From assembly GCF_902635505.1 (NCBI RefSeq), contig NC_045429.1, positions 163,454,997 to 163,518,996 of the forward strand: a DNA stretch of 64,000 bases, read 5' to 3'. The position numbers and the translations under genes were made by a program. This document shows positions 13,362-24,770 of the stretch, piece after piece. Below the pieces are notes generated by a model. The model saw only the letters and a list, made by a program, of their open reading frames with translations. It had not been told where the DNA came from and made no database searches. The DNA is from Sarcophilus harrisii (taxonomy: Eukaryota; Chordata; Mammalia; Dasyuromorphia; Dasyuridae). Each line of letters opens with the position of its first letter. Position 1 is the first letter of the stretch.

Positions 13362-14054
13362 ATATTTATCAATTTATTTATTCACTTATTCATTATTTTG
13401 TCTCTCTCTCTTTACCTACCTACCTCTCTATCTAGAAAATATTTTAAATTAAGGAATTTAATTCCCTATTAAGGACTAGGGGAGAAACTAGGCTGACATA
13501 CATTTGTATCAAATTACAAGCAAGACAAAATTTATCTTACATGTTCACATACATATTCATTAGGTTCATTTCCACAAGTCACAGCCAAAAAGAATCAGGT
13601 TTCCTAAGATGACTATCATACTCAGAAATAAACAAAAAAGTAGGAAAATTTTTCAGTGTTTTAACATCTTTAATGGAGTCTTTCCTAAAAAGAAATCCAC
13701 AACTTGTTTTCATTTAATTTTTACTTGGAAAAGTAGAATATCTTGAAATTTCCATAATATATGAGATAGTACAAAGCATATCATTCTCAGTGACTTGATA
13801 GCATGTTTTTTTGCACAGAAGCTTAATAATGTTTTATATCCTTATTGTCATAGTAAACAAATTATGTGCAGAATTTTTGTCTATTTTATTTTGAATTTAA
13901 GAAAATTTAAGAAATTTTTATAACATAATAGAATAGGAACAAAAAAAGATGGTAGTTCTGTGGTTGAAGAGGAAAAAGGAACACAAAAAGAAAAGAAGTT
14001 TTATGATATTAAAGCCATTATCTGTAAGAGTGATTTTTTAAAAACCAGTTTAGA
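13362..14054. other. No gene recognised
   Basis: AT-rich sequence with no repeat family or coding signal that I can name. Confidence 0.4.
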
Positions 14055-14330
14055 AATGAATCAATAAAGATTTTATTATGTACCTACTATGTTCTAAGGA
14101 CTGTGTTAAGGACTGGATATACAAATGCAAAAATGAGATAGTTCCTGAGGCCAAAGAGCTTGTCTTCTCTTGAGAGATGTAGCATGTCCTTATATAAATA
14201 ATTACAAAATTTATACAAAATGAATATAAAGTAATATGGAGGTTGGAGGGTGGCTAACAACTGGAGGAATTGGGAGAGGACTGTGGAATGGGGTGGCACT
14301 TGAAGTGAGTTCTAAAATGATTTGGGGGTG
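14055..14330 (+). mobile_element. L2-like LINE fragment
   Basis: ATTATGTACCTACTATGTTC, AAGGACTGTGTTAAGGACTGG and CCAAAGAGCTTGTCTTCT are the diverged central phrases of the L2-like family. The following 14330-14900 is purine-rich and probably more of the same element, but this is not demonstrable. Confidence 0.55.
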
Positions 14331-15009
14331 ATAGGAAAGAAAGGTAAAGAGAGAAAGATTAAAGGCACAGGAGACAGCCTTGCAAAGGTGACAATATGCT
14401 TTTATTATTCAGTCTTTAAAACAATAGGGAAAAAATATCAAGTGGAGCTGATATTGAATGGGCTGGAGAAAATGAAAGGGAGATGGAGACTGGCCACCAG
14501 GGAGAGAGAGTGAAGGAAAGGGAAAGGAAGGGGAGAAAGTCACAGAGACAGACAGAAATAGAGAGACAAAGAAAAAGACTAGTTAGATACATCACAGATA
14601 AATTTTTAAAAAACAAAGAATCTTGGGCAAGGTTTTTGAAAAAATGTGAATAGTGTGAATAAGTGATTTTTCTACTTCATTTCAAATATTAACCCAAGAA
14701 AGGATATAGAATGGAAAATGCTATGAAGTAAGAGGAAAAAAAGAACCAAGAGAACCCAGAACAAAAAAACAGAAGCAGATACCAAATGAGTAGAGACAGG
14801 AACTTATGGGAAGTTATGAAACCTTGTGATATTACTTAGCAAATGAATTTTGACCAAATGTTGTTTATTAGGACTGAAATTGGAGAGTTGTATCATATGT
14901 AGAGTAGCAAAATTTTTACATATTAATAATTCCTTAATCATAGGTTTTTCCACTCCTTGATAATAAGTTCCATTCAAATGAATTTTAATTTCTTCTGCCT
15001 TAAGCTTTT

Positions 15010-16086
15010 ACTATATTTAGTAAACATATCTATTCTTGAACAGTGACCTCTGAAGACTTTCTCAGTGACAATCAGTTTAACTGCTGGAAACCAAAGGTAA
15101 AAGAAAACATAAATCAGTGGGTTCATGACTGAGTTATAATAAGCAAACCTAACTAAAATTACATAAATATATTTTGGGGTGATGAACCCTAAGAAAGAAT
15201 CAATTATTGTTTCAATAAAAGAGGGAAGCCATCAAATTACAAATGCAATCACAACAAAACCCAGTGTTTTTTTTCTGCTTTTTTCTCCCTCTTGGAGAAT
15301 CTGACTTTATAACTCTCTGAGGATAAAGATTCCGCTTTACTATTTATATTTTCAATCTTTCTAGCCTGTTTAGTTACTAGAAAAATCTCATAGTAAAAAA
15401 TGACCATAACCATAGTGGGAGTGAAGAATAACAGAAAGTTTGTCAATATCTAAATTTGGCACTATCCAGGTTAGGACACTTATTAATTCCTCCAGTCCAT
15501 CATCGTTGGCAGCAATACAAAAAAGTAAAAGGATGTAAGTAATGGTAATAGTAAGTAGCCATGAGTATGGTAATGAAGACCAAGCAAACATTTAGAGGGA
15601 ACTTCATTAGGTAGACAAGAGAATTAGTGATAGCCATGTACCTCTCAATGGAGATGAAACACAAATGAAAAATAGAAGAATAATAAGATGATCTATCAAA
15701 CTAAGAGTGTAATTTACAGTAACTCTTCCCAAAGTACCAACAACTCTTCAATAACCTTACCATGCTGAAGTGCATCACAGTTGCTCCCACCAAAAACCAG
15801 CCTAAGCCAAGGAGGCAATGATAAAATTGTTTGGATAGTGCAGATGCTTGAAGTGAAGGATTGAAATCATGATCAAAAGATTTCCCAAGATAGCTAGCCC
15901 AACTCCAGAGCCATGGATGGCAGCAATTAATCTAAAGGTTTTTTTGCTTCTTAATTCCTGCATTGCTAGGTAGTGGTTGACTCTGGGTCTTGGATAGTAG
16001 AGAATCTGAATGCAGGACCCATTGATGTTTTCATAGTACAGCTATACAGCTGTAGGCTGGGGCTCATTGCTGCTGCTGATAATCAT
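15010..16086 (-). pseudogene. TAAR pseudogene 1
   Basis: A decayed copy alignable along its whole length with the three intact TAARs, from an ATG at 16086 (context as in the intact genes) to a C-terminus near 15010. Broken pieces are readable: the TM4-ECL2 stretch [14 protein letters not shown], the TM5 stretch NFLLFFTPTMVMVIFYYEIF and the ICL3 stretch SSESYKVRFSKREKKAEKK. Several lesions are visible. The TM3 codon two before the D3.32 equivalent is a stop (reading KLHS-stop-FDRSSY). The ECL2 segment holding TCVGGCQ is lost or shifted. Frames change between TM4 and TM5 and again after ICL3. Position 5.43 is Asn instead of Asp. About 50 bp of unrelated sequence sits in TM1 near 15912-15967 and matches a MIR about 1.1 kb to the right. 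It is clearly non-functional and looks older than pseudogene 2. Confidence 0.93.
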
Positions 16087-16847
16087 TCTCTCTGAACATG
16101 GAAGAATTTTCATTAGCTTATGTATTTTTGGTGTTGTTGACATCTCTAATTTTCTCCTTAAAGTAAAAGATGCATTGAATTAATGCCTTAAGAAATCTAT
16201 CAATTACTATCTTTAATTGATATTACATCTTTCCATTGATACTATGAACTACCAATTCTTTTATACATATTCAGAAGATACTCATCTAACTTGGAAACAC
16301 TTTTGCAACTGATCTTCAAGGCAATTCAATAAACAGACTCAGAAAATCTACTAAAGATTTCTATGAACATGTATAAACACCTTAGCTACTTATCTAAGAA
16401 AATTTCCCTATGATCCTTTACTTCTTTACTTCTGAGAAAGTTCTCTTTGTCAAGCAGTGAGATGTGATGTGATTACCCAAATCAAAGTTCAGCTTTTATT
16501 ACAGGGTCCTTTCCCACGGTATCAATTAACAGTTAATATCGAAGGCACTCTATAAGCATTAGGAAGTCAGCCAAAGAAATCCTATCCCCTCAGAACTGGC
16601 CAAGATTGATTCCCTACAGTATGAGGTGTGAACTGAGGAAAGAAACTTTTTTTCTCCAATCATTATCAGAGGAAAAAAAAACTGCTGCTTAATCAATAGG
16701 AAATCTCTTATCTATTCAATTTTGCAACATATTTACTTCTATTCACATGTATTTTGTTTCATGTATTTTGTTATTTGATGGGGAATGACATGTATATATA
16801 TGTGTGTATATATATATTTATATATATGTGTGTGTGTGTACATTTAA

Positions 16848-17100
16848 ATAATAATGATGAGCATTTACATGTCACTTTCAGGTTTGCTAAGAATTTTATA
16901 CTTGCTATCTCAGTCCTCACAATACTATGAAATAGATGCTATACCTCTATTTTACAGATGGAGAAACTGAGACTGAGAGGTTAAATTACTTGCCCATGGT
17001 GACATACTTTGAAAGTGCATGAATGGCAGCAATTAATCTCAACTTTTTTTGCTTCTTAATTCCTGCATTGCTCACTGATCCACCTAGATGCTTTTTTATT
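16848..17100 (+). repeat. MIR/THER-type SINE
   Basis: The MIR layout is visible: GTCACTTTCAGGTTTGC, TTTTACAGATGGAGAAACTG and GGTTAAATTACTTGCCCATGG, then a diverged body (17018-17072) and the end CACTGATCCACCTAGATGC. The 17018-17072 part recurs in TAAR pseudogene 1. AT/GT microsatellites precede it at 16793-16840. Confidence 0.7.
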
Positions 17101-17261
17101 AATTTTCCAAACAATAGAAAAATTCTATACAAATCTTTGGTCTCACAAAAATTTTCCACAAAGTCTATGGATTTATGAAGCATAAAATGAGCCCTGAAAA
17201 TGAGAGAACCCTAACTCTTTTTTACTTAGGTCAGAGAGAAAAACTGTGGAATAGACACCTA

Positions 17262-17410
17262 TATATATATATATATATGTGTATATATATATATATATTT
17301 ACACCCACATACTCATATGTATATATCTATACACACATACATATGCTTACATGCATACATATATATAATACCCATCCATATTTATATATATACCCGTTTA
17401 CATATACATA
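17262..17410. repeat. (AT)n/(CA)n-rich microsatellite
   Basis: Runs of TATATATA, then ACATACAT and CATATGTAT repeats. 17410-18550 holds no recognised gene, apart from a weak match near 18440-18480 to the end of the RTE-type dispersed repeat (TCTCACTTAAATCCAATTCA). Confidence 0.8.
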
Positions 17411-18559
17411 AATATGGATCTAAAACAATATTAATATGGCTGACATATAATGTAGATTTCTTTCTTGATTGAATCTCTAAGTTTGGTTTTGTCCAATATC
17501 AATGATTATGGTATTTGTATATAGCTCTTTCCTATGCCTACTAACTCTTCTACTTTAGTTCTATTCCTGAACTTGCCCTGCTATTATTTAGCTTCCACAG
17601 TAGAGAATAAAAGTTCTCTACAGTATGTATCAGACTGAATTTGAACTCGGGTCTTCCTGATTTAAAGTTTATGTCTTTTCTAATTTAGCAGCAAACATGA
17701 GAGTTGTGATCAGCACCATTCAGAAGCAACAGAAGGGAGTCTTACTTTCTTCTCTTATTTTTCCAGTTTAGTTTGTCTAAATCATGGAGTATATGCCCTT
17801 CCCCTATTTTTTTTCAAGGAATAGGACTATAGGTGATTGTATTTGTCTACAACTACGGGAAGATAAGGGGGAAAAATGATATGAATTCTAGGAGTTATCT
17901 AGTTGCCAATATCTTTGGTAATGATTGTTAGAGACTTTTCAGTTTAAGTCCCATAATGTACATAGATATGGCATGCTAAGTTCTGATTTGGCAAATAAAA
18001 TTAAAAGTGATTTGATAGTGAAGAATCTAAACAGAGTGAAAGAACTGAGCTCGGTAGAGAACAGATTTAATATTTTAAGCATAGTGCATTTTCTCCTCTC
18101 AAATAATCTTATACCTGGGTAACAAGAGATTAATAAAAGCTGTTTAGGGAGATTTTCATTTGATCTTGGCAGAAGGGAAATGGGTATGGGCTACAAGTCT
18201 ATTGATGGTCTGAGAGGATACTGTAGCTTTCTCATGACTATACCACAAATCAAAGTAGGTAATCTTTTGACTTATTTCTAGTTAGCCTTAATCACTGAAT
18301 AGACATTGCCTCAGACAAATTGAGACTAGGAAAAGGCCTTAGCTTAAAAAGGCTAATGTCTCACATTGCATTCAGGGCCAACACCAGTGAACCTAATATA
18401 TGTCTTGCCACAGGAATATTGTGACTCTAAAGGGACTTTGCACAGTCCTGTCTCACTTAAATCCAATTCACTTGCAAATCAAAATATTACTAAAAGCTTT
18501 AGGAATACACGTCCCATAATGCAGATATTACATTATTTTGCTATCTTACTATGAAGACA

Positions 18560-19075
18560 AGGGAGATAAAAACGCATGTTCAGAAGAAGAAAGCACAGTC
18601 AAAATTCTTTCCTCCAAAGCCTGAAAGAAAAATATGAACTGGTCTCAGACCATGGAAGACCTCAAAAAGTATTTTAAAAATCAAATAAGAGGGGTAGAGT
18701 AAAAATTGGGAAGACAAATGAGAGTGATGCAAGAAAATCATGAAAAACAAACAACAGCTCGGGAAAGGAGACATAAAAATACTGAAGAAAATAACATCTT
18801 AAAAAACAAATTAGACAAAATGTTAAAGGAATTACAAAAAAACCAACAAGGAGAATGCCTTATAAAGAATTGGCCAAATGGACAAAGAGGAACAAACATT
18901 TACTCAAGAAAAATTTCTTAAAAGGAGAACTAGTCAAAAACTATGTATGACTTGGCTATTCTAAGGTATAGAATGATCCAAGACAACTCTAGATGAGAAA
19001 TGCTTTCTACACAGAGAAAGAGCTAATGGTATCTGAATACAGATTAAGCCTACATTTTTTTAAAGCTCAACTAGT
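18560..19075 (+). mobile_element. L1 fragment: ORF1 coiled coil and 3' UTR start
   Basis: 18640-18900 encodes a Lys/Gln/Glu-rich coiled coil (NNILKNKLDKMLKELQK) like L1 ORF1. From about 18960 an L1 3'-UTR-like stretch follows (ACACAGAGAAAGAGCTAATGG, then TCTGAATACAGATTAAG). The 3' remainder seems to lie at 19930-20065, split by the next element. Confidence 0.6.
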
Positions 19076-19419
19076 TTTTCTTTTAGTAGAGATAATATTA
19101 ATTATTGCCAACAAGCATCAAAGTCAGAAGGGCAAAGACAGCTTCCTTCAATCTCCATCTCAAAATATGAATGTTTTGATTAAATAGGAAAAGCTCTAAT
19201 GAAGTATTAAAAAGACTATTTTATAGTCAGTTCTTTTCAGGAATAAAATGGATCTAGGATTAGGTTTTCTACATAAAATGTATTTATCATTTAAGGTTCA
19301 TTAATTAGGGGCAGACCTAAATACCAACAGGTTCTAGAGAATTTCTTCTCTTGAGGACTTCTGTTGAAAGGAATAATGTTTTATGTGGAAAAGAGGGGTG
19401 CATTACTTTTAATACATGT

Positions 19420-19925
19420 TAAAATATATGTTAAATCCAATATGCATAAACATATTTATCAATTCTCTTGCTGCACAAGAAAAATCAGATAAAAAAGGAA
19501 AGAAAATGATTAAAAAAACAAAATGCAAGTGAAGAACATCAAATAGAGTGAGAATATTATGTTGTGATCCACATTCAGTTCCCACAGTCCTCTCTCTGGG
19601 TGTAGATGGCTCTCTTCATCACAAGATCACTGGAGCTGGCATCAATCATCTCATTGTTGGAAAGAGTCACATTCATCAGAATTGATCATTGTATAATATT
19701 GATGTTGCTGTGTACAATGATCTTCTGGTTCTGCTTATTTCACTTAGCATCAGTTCATGTAAGTCTCTTCAGGCCTCTCTAAAATCCTCCTCCTGATCGT
19801 TTCTTTTTGAACAATAATATTCCATAATATTCATATACCATAACTTATTCAGCCATTCTCCAACTGATGGGAATCCACTCAGTTTTCAGTTTCTTGCCAC
19901 TATGAAACTTGCCACTACCACAAAC
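19420..19925 (-). mobile_element. 5'-truncated L1 3' end, inserted in another L1 remnant
   Basis: Reverse-strand L1 3' sequence: TGCACAAGAAAAATCAGAT, TCTGGGTGTAGATGGCTCTC, CATCAGTTCATGTAAGTCTC and ATTCAGCCATTCTCCAACTG, matching the same phrases at 1500-2110 and 34155-34530. On its right, 19930-20065 continues the plus-strand L1 3' UTR (TTTTGCATGACTGTATATG, CTTCTCAATGAGG). Confidence 0.8.
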
Positions 19926-20069
19926 ATTTTAAGAATACTTATTTTTTTTTCTTGAGGGATTTTTAAAAAATTTATGTTTTCTTTTACAGCATGACTATTA
20001 GGAAAATGTTTTGCATGACTGTATATGTATAACCTACATCAAATTGCTTTCTTCTCAATGAGGATCTTG

Positions 20070-20568
20070 TGAAAAGGATCTTGTGAAAGATGGGATTTGA
20101 GATGAGTCTTGAAGGAATTAAAAAGTCTAATGTTGGAAAGAGAGTATTCCATATGTGAAAAACAGTCACAAGTAAAAAGGTCCAGCCAAGAGATGGAGTG
20201 TCATGGGTAAGAAATAACAAGAAAACCAGCATCATTAGATTATACAAGTGAGGACATGAAGGTAAAATATCTGGAGTAAAAAGGTATGAAAGTTCCAGAT
20301 TACAAAAAGCTTAAAGCTCAAACAGAGGATTGTATACTTGATACTGGAGATAATAAAGAACCATTGCTTTGTATTACTGTGGTCAAATCTGTGGTTTAAA
20401 AATCACTTTAGCAGCATAGTGGAGAATAGATTGGAGTGGAGAGAGACTTGATATAGGGAAATCACTCAAACAATAGTAATAATCCAAAAGTGAAGTGAAG
20501 AAAACTTCATAAAAGTGACAGCTGTGTGTGTTGAGAAAGTGATATATATAAACACACACACACACATA

Positions 20569-20611
<43 letters not shown>

Positions 20612-20880
20612 GAGGTTGTGAAGATACAAAGATAGAAAGCATACTGTCACATGAGTGAACAAACCAGCATCTCAGGCTGGGAGCTATGCTTATTAGAAAG
20701 ATGGTAATGCCTTTTATAGTAACAGGAATATTTGGAGGTAGGGAGTGGTTGAAGGATAATAGGCACATATTTTTGGATACAGTGACTTTAAGATGCTTAT
20801 AAGATACAATACTATTAGATGTAGAACTATATTCTATATATTCTATAGGAATAGAAAGTGTCTAGAGATGATTATTAAAC
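20070..20880 (+). mobile_element. L2-like LINE fragment with embedded (CA)n
   Basis: Family phrases: GGGATTTGAGATGAGTCTTG, GAGATGGAGTGTCATGG, a CAGAGGATTGTATACTTGAT-type run and GATTGGAGTGGAGAGAGAC. A (CA)n microsatellite lies at 20551-20608. 20880-21010 has nothing recognised. Confidence 0.6.
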
Positions 20881-21015
20881 TGAGGGGAACTGAAAAAAAA
20901 ATCATTACATGAGATAATTCAAAAGTCTCCCTAGAGGACTTAATCTGCATTCTATGAACTATTTAATCTAACATATTTTGTTAAATATTTTCATAAAATT
21001 AGTTTTTATCTACAG

Positions 21016-21480
21016 GTAGCTAGGTGGCACAGTGGATATAGCACTAGGCTATATAGGATATTGTGAAGTCCAGATTAGCACCCTGGATGCCTTAGAATCA
21101 GCTGGAGTCAGGATAAGCAAAAGTCCTTGGTCTTTATTCTTGGTCTTTGGGGTAGAAGTGAAGGGAATGGACACAAGCTCTTCACAACCTCCCTTCTCCT
21201 TGTCCACTGCCAAAGTGACTCTGGCTTGTCTTACTCCACCCCCTAATCCCTCCTACAATTCTCTGTATACACCAAAAGATCGAGCCAACACAGAATAGTG
21301 GGAAGGGCCATTTTTCAAGCATATGGTAATAGAGTATTGTCCAATAAGTAATTAGCCTTAAGTGCTTGGTTATCTGATTCCAGTGCACCTACTCAGAGTT
21401 TCATCCCTTTGCAGGATATAGCACATGGAGTAAATTTATATTTATATCTAGTATTAGAGACACACAATTCCTGCCAAGTC
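21016..21480 (+). repeat. tRNA-derived SINE split by an LTR
   Basis: The SINE head GGTAGCTAGGTGGCACAGTG is at 21017. The middle to 3' part resumes after 21413 (AGAGACACACAATTCCTGCC, CAAGTCACCTAATG). The intervening sequence is the LTR at 21062-21413. Confidence 0.65.
21062..21413 (+). mobile_element. Solitary retroviral LTR inside a SINE
   Basis: A 352-bp element beginning TGTGAAGTCC and ending CCCTTTGCA, so with TG...CA termini, flanked by the 6-bp direct repeat GGATAT at 21056-21061 and 21414-21419. No internal region is present. Its placement inside a recognisable SINE makes the insertion unambiguous. The orientation is inferred from the TG start. It is a different family from the LTRs at 12887 and 22080. 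Confidence 0.65.
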
Positions 21481-21579
21481 ACCTAATGATCTTCTAGTGT
21501 TTTTGTTGAGAAGATCTAATCAGTTAATATTTTTAAGGCACTTAATTCATTATCTGGCATATAGTAAACATTTAATAAG

Positions 21580-21720
21580 AATATCCTTCCTACTTCCTCT
21601 CTTCCTTTCTTCATCACTTCCTCCCTTCCTTCCCCCTTCTTTCCCTCCCTTCCTCTCTTCCTCCCTTCTCCATTTCTCCCTTCCTCCCTTCCTTCCTTCT
21701 TTATCTCTCTGCTTTATTCT
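21580..21720. repeat. (CCTT)n-rich polypyrimidine tract
   Basis: Degenerate TTCC/CCTT repeats. 21720-21975 has nothing recognised; 21980-22079 looks like an L2-like tail in reverse (TAGCACTGTGTACTATCC). Confidence 0.85.
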
Positions 21721-22079
21721 CTCAAGCTACAATGTTGGAAGATGTTGGTAACTTCTTTCCCCCTTCCAATGAGATATTGCTATTTAGAGAGAGAACTTGT
21801 ATTCTTCTCTCCTCTGGGGCCATGAAAGATCCAGTCTGTACACACAAAATATTCCCTAAATATTATTATAAATGTAATATAAAATATAGGGACAACTTGC
21901 TATTTTCTTACTGAATTAAAAATAAATTGTAAAATGTGATATATAACAATATAATCTATTTAATATCATGATTTTTTTGATTCCTCAAATAGAATGTAAG
22001 CTATTGAAGAGCAAAGGCTACTCTTCATTTCTCCAGTAACTAGCACTGTGTACTATCCTTGGGATATTATAAGTTTTAA

Positions 22080-22547
22080 TGGGACAAAACTCTGGAGAAA
22101 TATACTTGAGGCAAACATTCTTACAACAAGGTGTTTAACTCTGTGGAATTGATAAGACAATGATTATCTAGTTTAGCATGGGGATTAATAGTTCTCTAGT
22201 TCAGTATGATTGATCTAATCTTACAGCAAATAATAGTTCTCTATTGATATAATGATTGGCTTATACTTAGTATGATGAATGGATTTTATTGTAACAGGGT
22301 ATTTAAGAAGTCAGAGTCAGACCTAGAAGAGAACTCAAGAGACTTGAGAGCCTCTCCTTCAGTTCTCCGCTGAGACCAAGGCCCATCTGAACGTCCTCTA
22401 GAAAGTTAGCCCAGCCCCAGGTGAAGGAGATAATAAAGACTTTGGACTTTATTCCTGACTATTTTTGTAGTGGTTATTCTGCTGAAACCAAGGCCCATTT
22501 GGAGGACCTCCAGAAAGCTAGCCCAGAATGTTTCAATAAGTAGACGT
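22080..22547 (+). mobile_element. Probable solitary retroviral LTR, family 2
   Basis: It starts TGGGACAAAACTC after GTTTTAA (22073-22079), and GTTTTAA recurs at 22548-22554, a likely target duplication. It contains a polyadenylation signal (AATAAAG near 22431) followed by a T-rich stretch. It also has an internal direct repeat of about 52 bp (about 22360-22417 and 22478-22530, sharing ACCAAGGCCCAT and TAGCCCAG). No internal retroviral region adjoins. It interrupts an L2-like tail. Confidence 0.6.
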
Positions 22548-22814
22548 GTTTTAAACATAATTATTCATGAATTGATCTGTCATTATATAATTTCCCTCTG
22601 GTATCTGTTCATATAATGATTGCAGTGTGTATTATTACCAATATTCATTCATATTTTCCATGATTTCATGATTATATTTCTGAAGTCCAGGATGTTTGAA
22701 TGAAAATCATGCTAACCCTATTGTTGGAGAGTACTTCGCTTGAAGAAATGTTTTCAAAGCAATACATGGTTGTTGCAAGAGATGAGTCCACTCTCCAGAC
22801 ATTGGAGCTGTCTG

Positions 22815-23005
22815 ATGACAGCTAAGTGACAAAGTGTATAGAATTCTGGATGTGGAATTTGGAAGGCTTGAGTTCAAAACCTTCCTTAGCTGTGTGACTC
22901 TGGACCAGTCATTTAACCTCACTAAACCTCAGTTTTCTCATCTTTAGAATGAGGGACTTAGATTTGATGGCCTCAAAGTCTCTTCCAACACCAAATCTAT
23001 CATCA
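22815..23005 (+). repeat. tRNA-derived SINE with MIR-type tail
   Basis: AGCTAAGTGACAAAGTGTAT, then GAGTTCAAAACCTTCC, TAGCTGTGTGACTCTGG and CTCAGTTTTCTCATC. The equivalent SINE in unit C is at about 55760-55960, so it predates the duplication. Confidence 0.75.
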
Positions 23006-23379
23006 TCCATATCCTATTTTAATTTCATTGTTTTACTCCATTTCCCCTGTACCTGACTTTAGTGAGACTATATATAGTCTGCATAATTATATTGGGCTTT
23101 CTCTTTATCAAAAATATGGATTGTCTCAGGTTTCTCAATAGAAGCTGGAGAGAATAAGAAATAGCATACCTCACAGATGCACCCATTACTCATTATAACT
23201 TCATTGAACTAGATGATCTCTTTTAAGGCAAATAAATGTCAGTTAGAAATGTGTTGTGACAAATTAAAATGTAAAATCTTTCTCTATCCACTATCTATTC
23301 CAAATGGGGTATATAATGAATCTATACCTCTTTTATATAACCAAATAAGTACAAAGGAGACTGAAGCTATTTTCTGATA

Positions 23380-23482
23380 ATTTACTAAACTATACTCATA
23401 TATTGACAACAACAGGTGACAAACCTTCCAATTTACTAAACTATACTCATATATTGACCAACAACAAGTGACAAACCTAAAC
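23380..23482. repeat. Tandem duplication, 51-bp unit x2
   Basis: TTTACTAAACTATACTCATA begins at 23381 and again at 23432, followed in both by ATTGAC, ACAACA and GTGACAAACCT. Unit C (56290-56350) has only one copy, so it arose after the A/C split. Confidence 0.85.
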
Positions 23483-23999
23483 CACAGACAAGCCTTTTTA
23501 TTAAAAAAAAAAAAAAATCTGTGCTCTAGTGGAAGCCCAGGTCTATAAGCCGTAGCATCTGGTTTCCACCAGGGAGACCCAAAAGTGATTCAAGACAAAT
23601 TATTCAATTATAAAGAAGAAATAGTTTATTTAACATTTTAATATTCATTTTACAAAAACCATAACACAAAGAGAATTATTTTTCTAACAGGTTTGCTATG
23701 CATTGAAATACACAAAAATTATTAAAACATTTCATCATTTTTCCTTTACAGCTCTAATTTAGTTCCTAAAGATTTACAATTTGTTGTACTTTTTACTCCA
23801 AAAGAAAGGAAACTACATTCCATAAATTTGATGAGTATACATTAAATAGTAACAAAAAGTTATTATTATTTACATATTCTTGTACATATCTTGTTCATCA
23901 AGTGAGAGAAGAAGAGATGAGAGGAAAGAGAAGAAAGGAAATAAGCTGTATTGGACAACTGGCCAATACCAGTTTGGTCCTCACTGGGGTAGCTTCTTT

Positions 24000-24120
24000 T
24001 TCTACTAACAGATATTTTTGTTTGTCCTTCATTTTTAAAAAAGACCATGATATCATGAAGGAAATGCCATGACATGCAAATGAATTGGCTTTAAGTGAGG
24101 GAGGTCTATGCAATGTCATC
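24000..24120 (-). repeat. Marsupial dispersed repeat, RTE-type 3' end
   Basis: TTTGTCCTTCATTTTT, then ACCATGATATCATGAAGG and ATGCCATGACATGCAAATGA. The same phrases occur at about 28560, 45735, 56780 and 61825 (minus) and about 45930 and 63375 (plus). They resemble the 3' end of the LINE at 53200-54360, so this may be a SINE mobilised by it. The family is not certain. Confidence 0.5.
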
Positions 24121-24407
24121 ATGTAATCCAAAAAGTATAACATATAGTTGCCCCATATTTGATAACATGTGGTGGGCAATAGCATTATATACCACCCCTA
24201 TCCACAGGTCAAAATTGGAGGAATTCATCTGGGATGACTTTTTTCTTTGAAACTGGAAGCCATACTTGCTTTTTGGGGGAATAGAGTGGAGAGGGATAGT
24301 TACTGGAGGGATAATTACTCTGCCTTTTGCAACCAATTAACTAAGAATACCAATGTACAGATGGAGATAGAGACAGAGACAAACAGACAGACAGAAAGAC
24401 AAGTGGG

Positions 24408-24412
<5 letters not shown>

Positions 24413-24473
<61 letters not shown>

Positions 24474-24482
24474 AAGAGAGGG
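24413..24482. repeat. (GA)n microsatellite
   Basis: An almost pure GA run about 60 bp long in unit A. At the matching place in unit C (57340-57375) there is only a short degenerate AG-rich stretch, so the expansion is unit-specific. Confidence 0.95.
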
Positions 24483-24544
24483 AGAAAGGGGCTAGGGAGG
24501 ATAGAGAGAAATTAAAAAAAAAGAGTGACAATAATTACAAGCTA

Positions 24545-24770
24545 AAATGGGAGTAGCTAGATAGTACAGTGGATGGAATACTGGTTCCAAATTCAAAAAT
24601 CTGGTCTCAGACACAACTATGTGTGTGACTCTGGGCAAGTCTTCTAACCTTGTAATAATAATAAATGTTCCCCTGGGTTGTTGTGAAAAACAAATGAGAA
24701 AAAATTTGTAAAGCACTTTGCATAATACCTGTTATGTAGAATATATAAATAGTTGATATTATTGATGAAG
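24545..24770 (+). repeat. tRNA-derived SINE with MIR-type tail
   Basis: GTAGCTAGATAGTACAGTGG, GTGTGTGACTCTGGGCAAG, TGGGTTGTTGTGAAAAACAA and TTTGTAAAGCACTTTGC in order. Confidence 0.8.

Noticed and set aside
21032-21298. 88-residue open frame in the LTR
   Set aside because: It spans the SINE/LTR junction and so cannot be an old gene.
24247-24531. Arg/Glu-repeat and Ser/Leu-repeat open frames
   Set aside because: Artefacts of the (GA)n microsatellite at 24413-24482.
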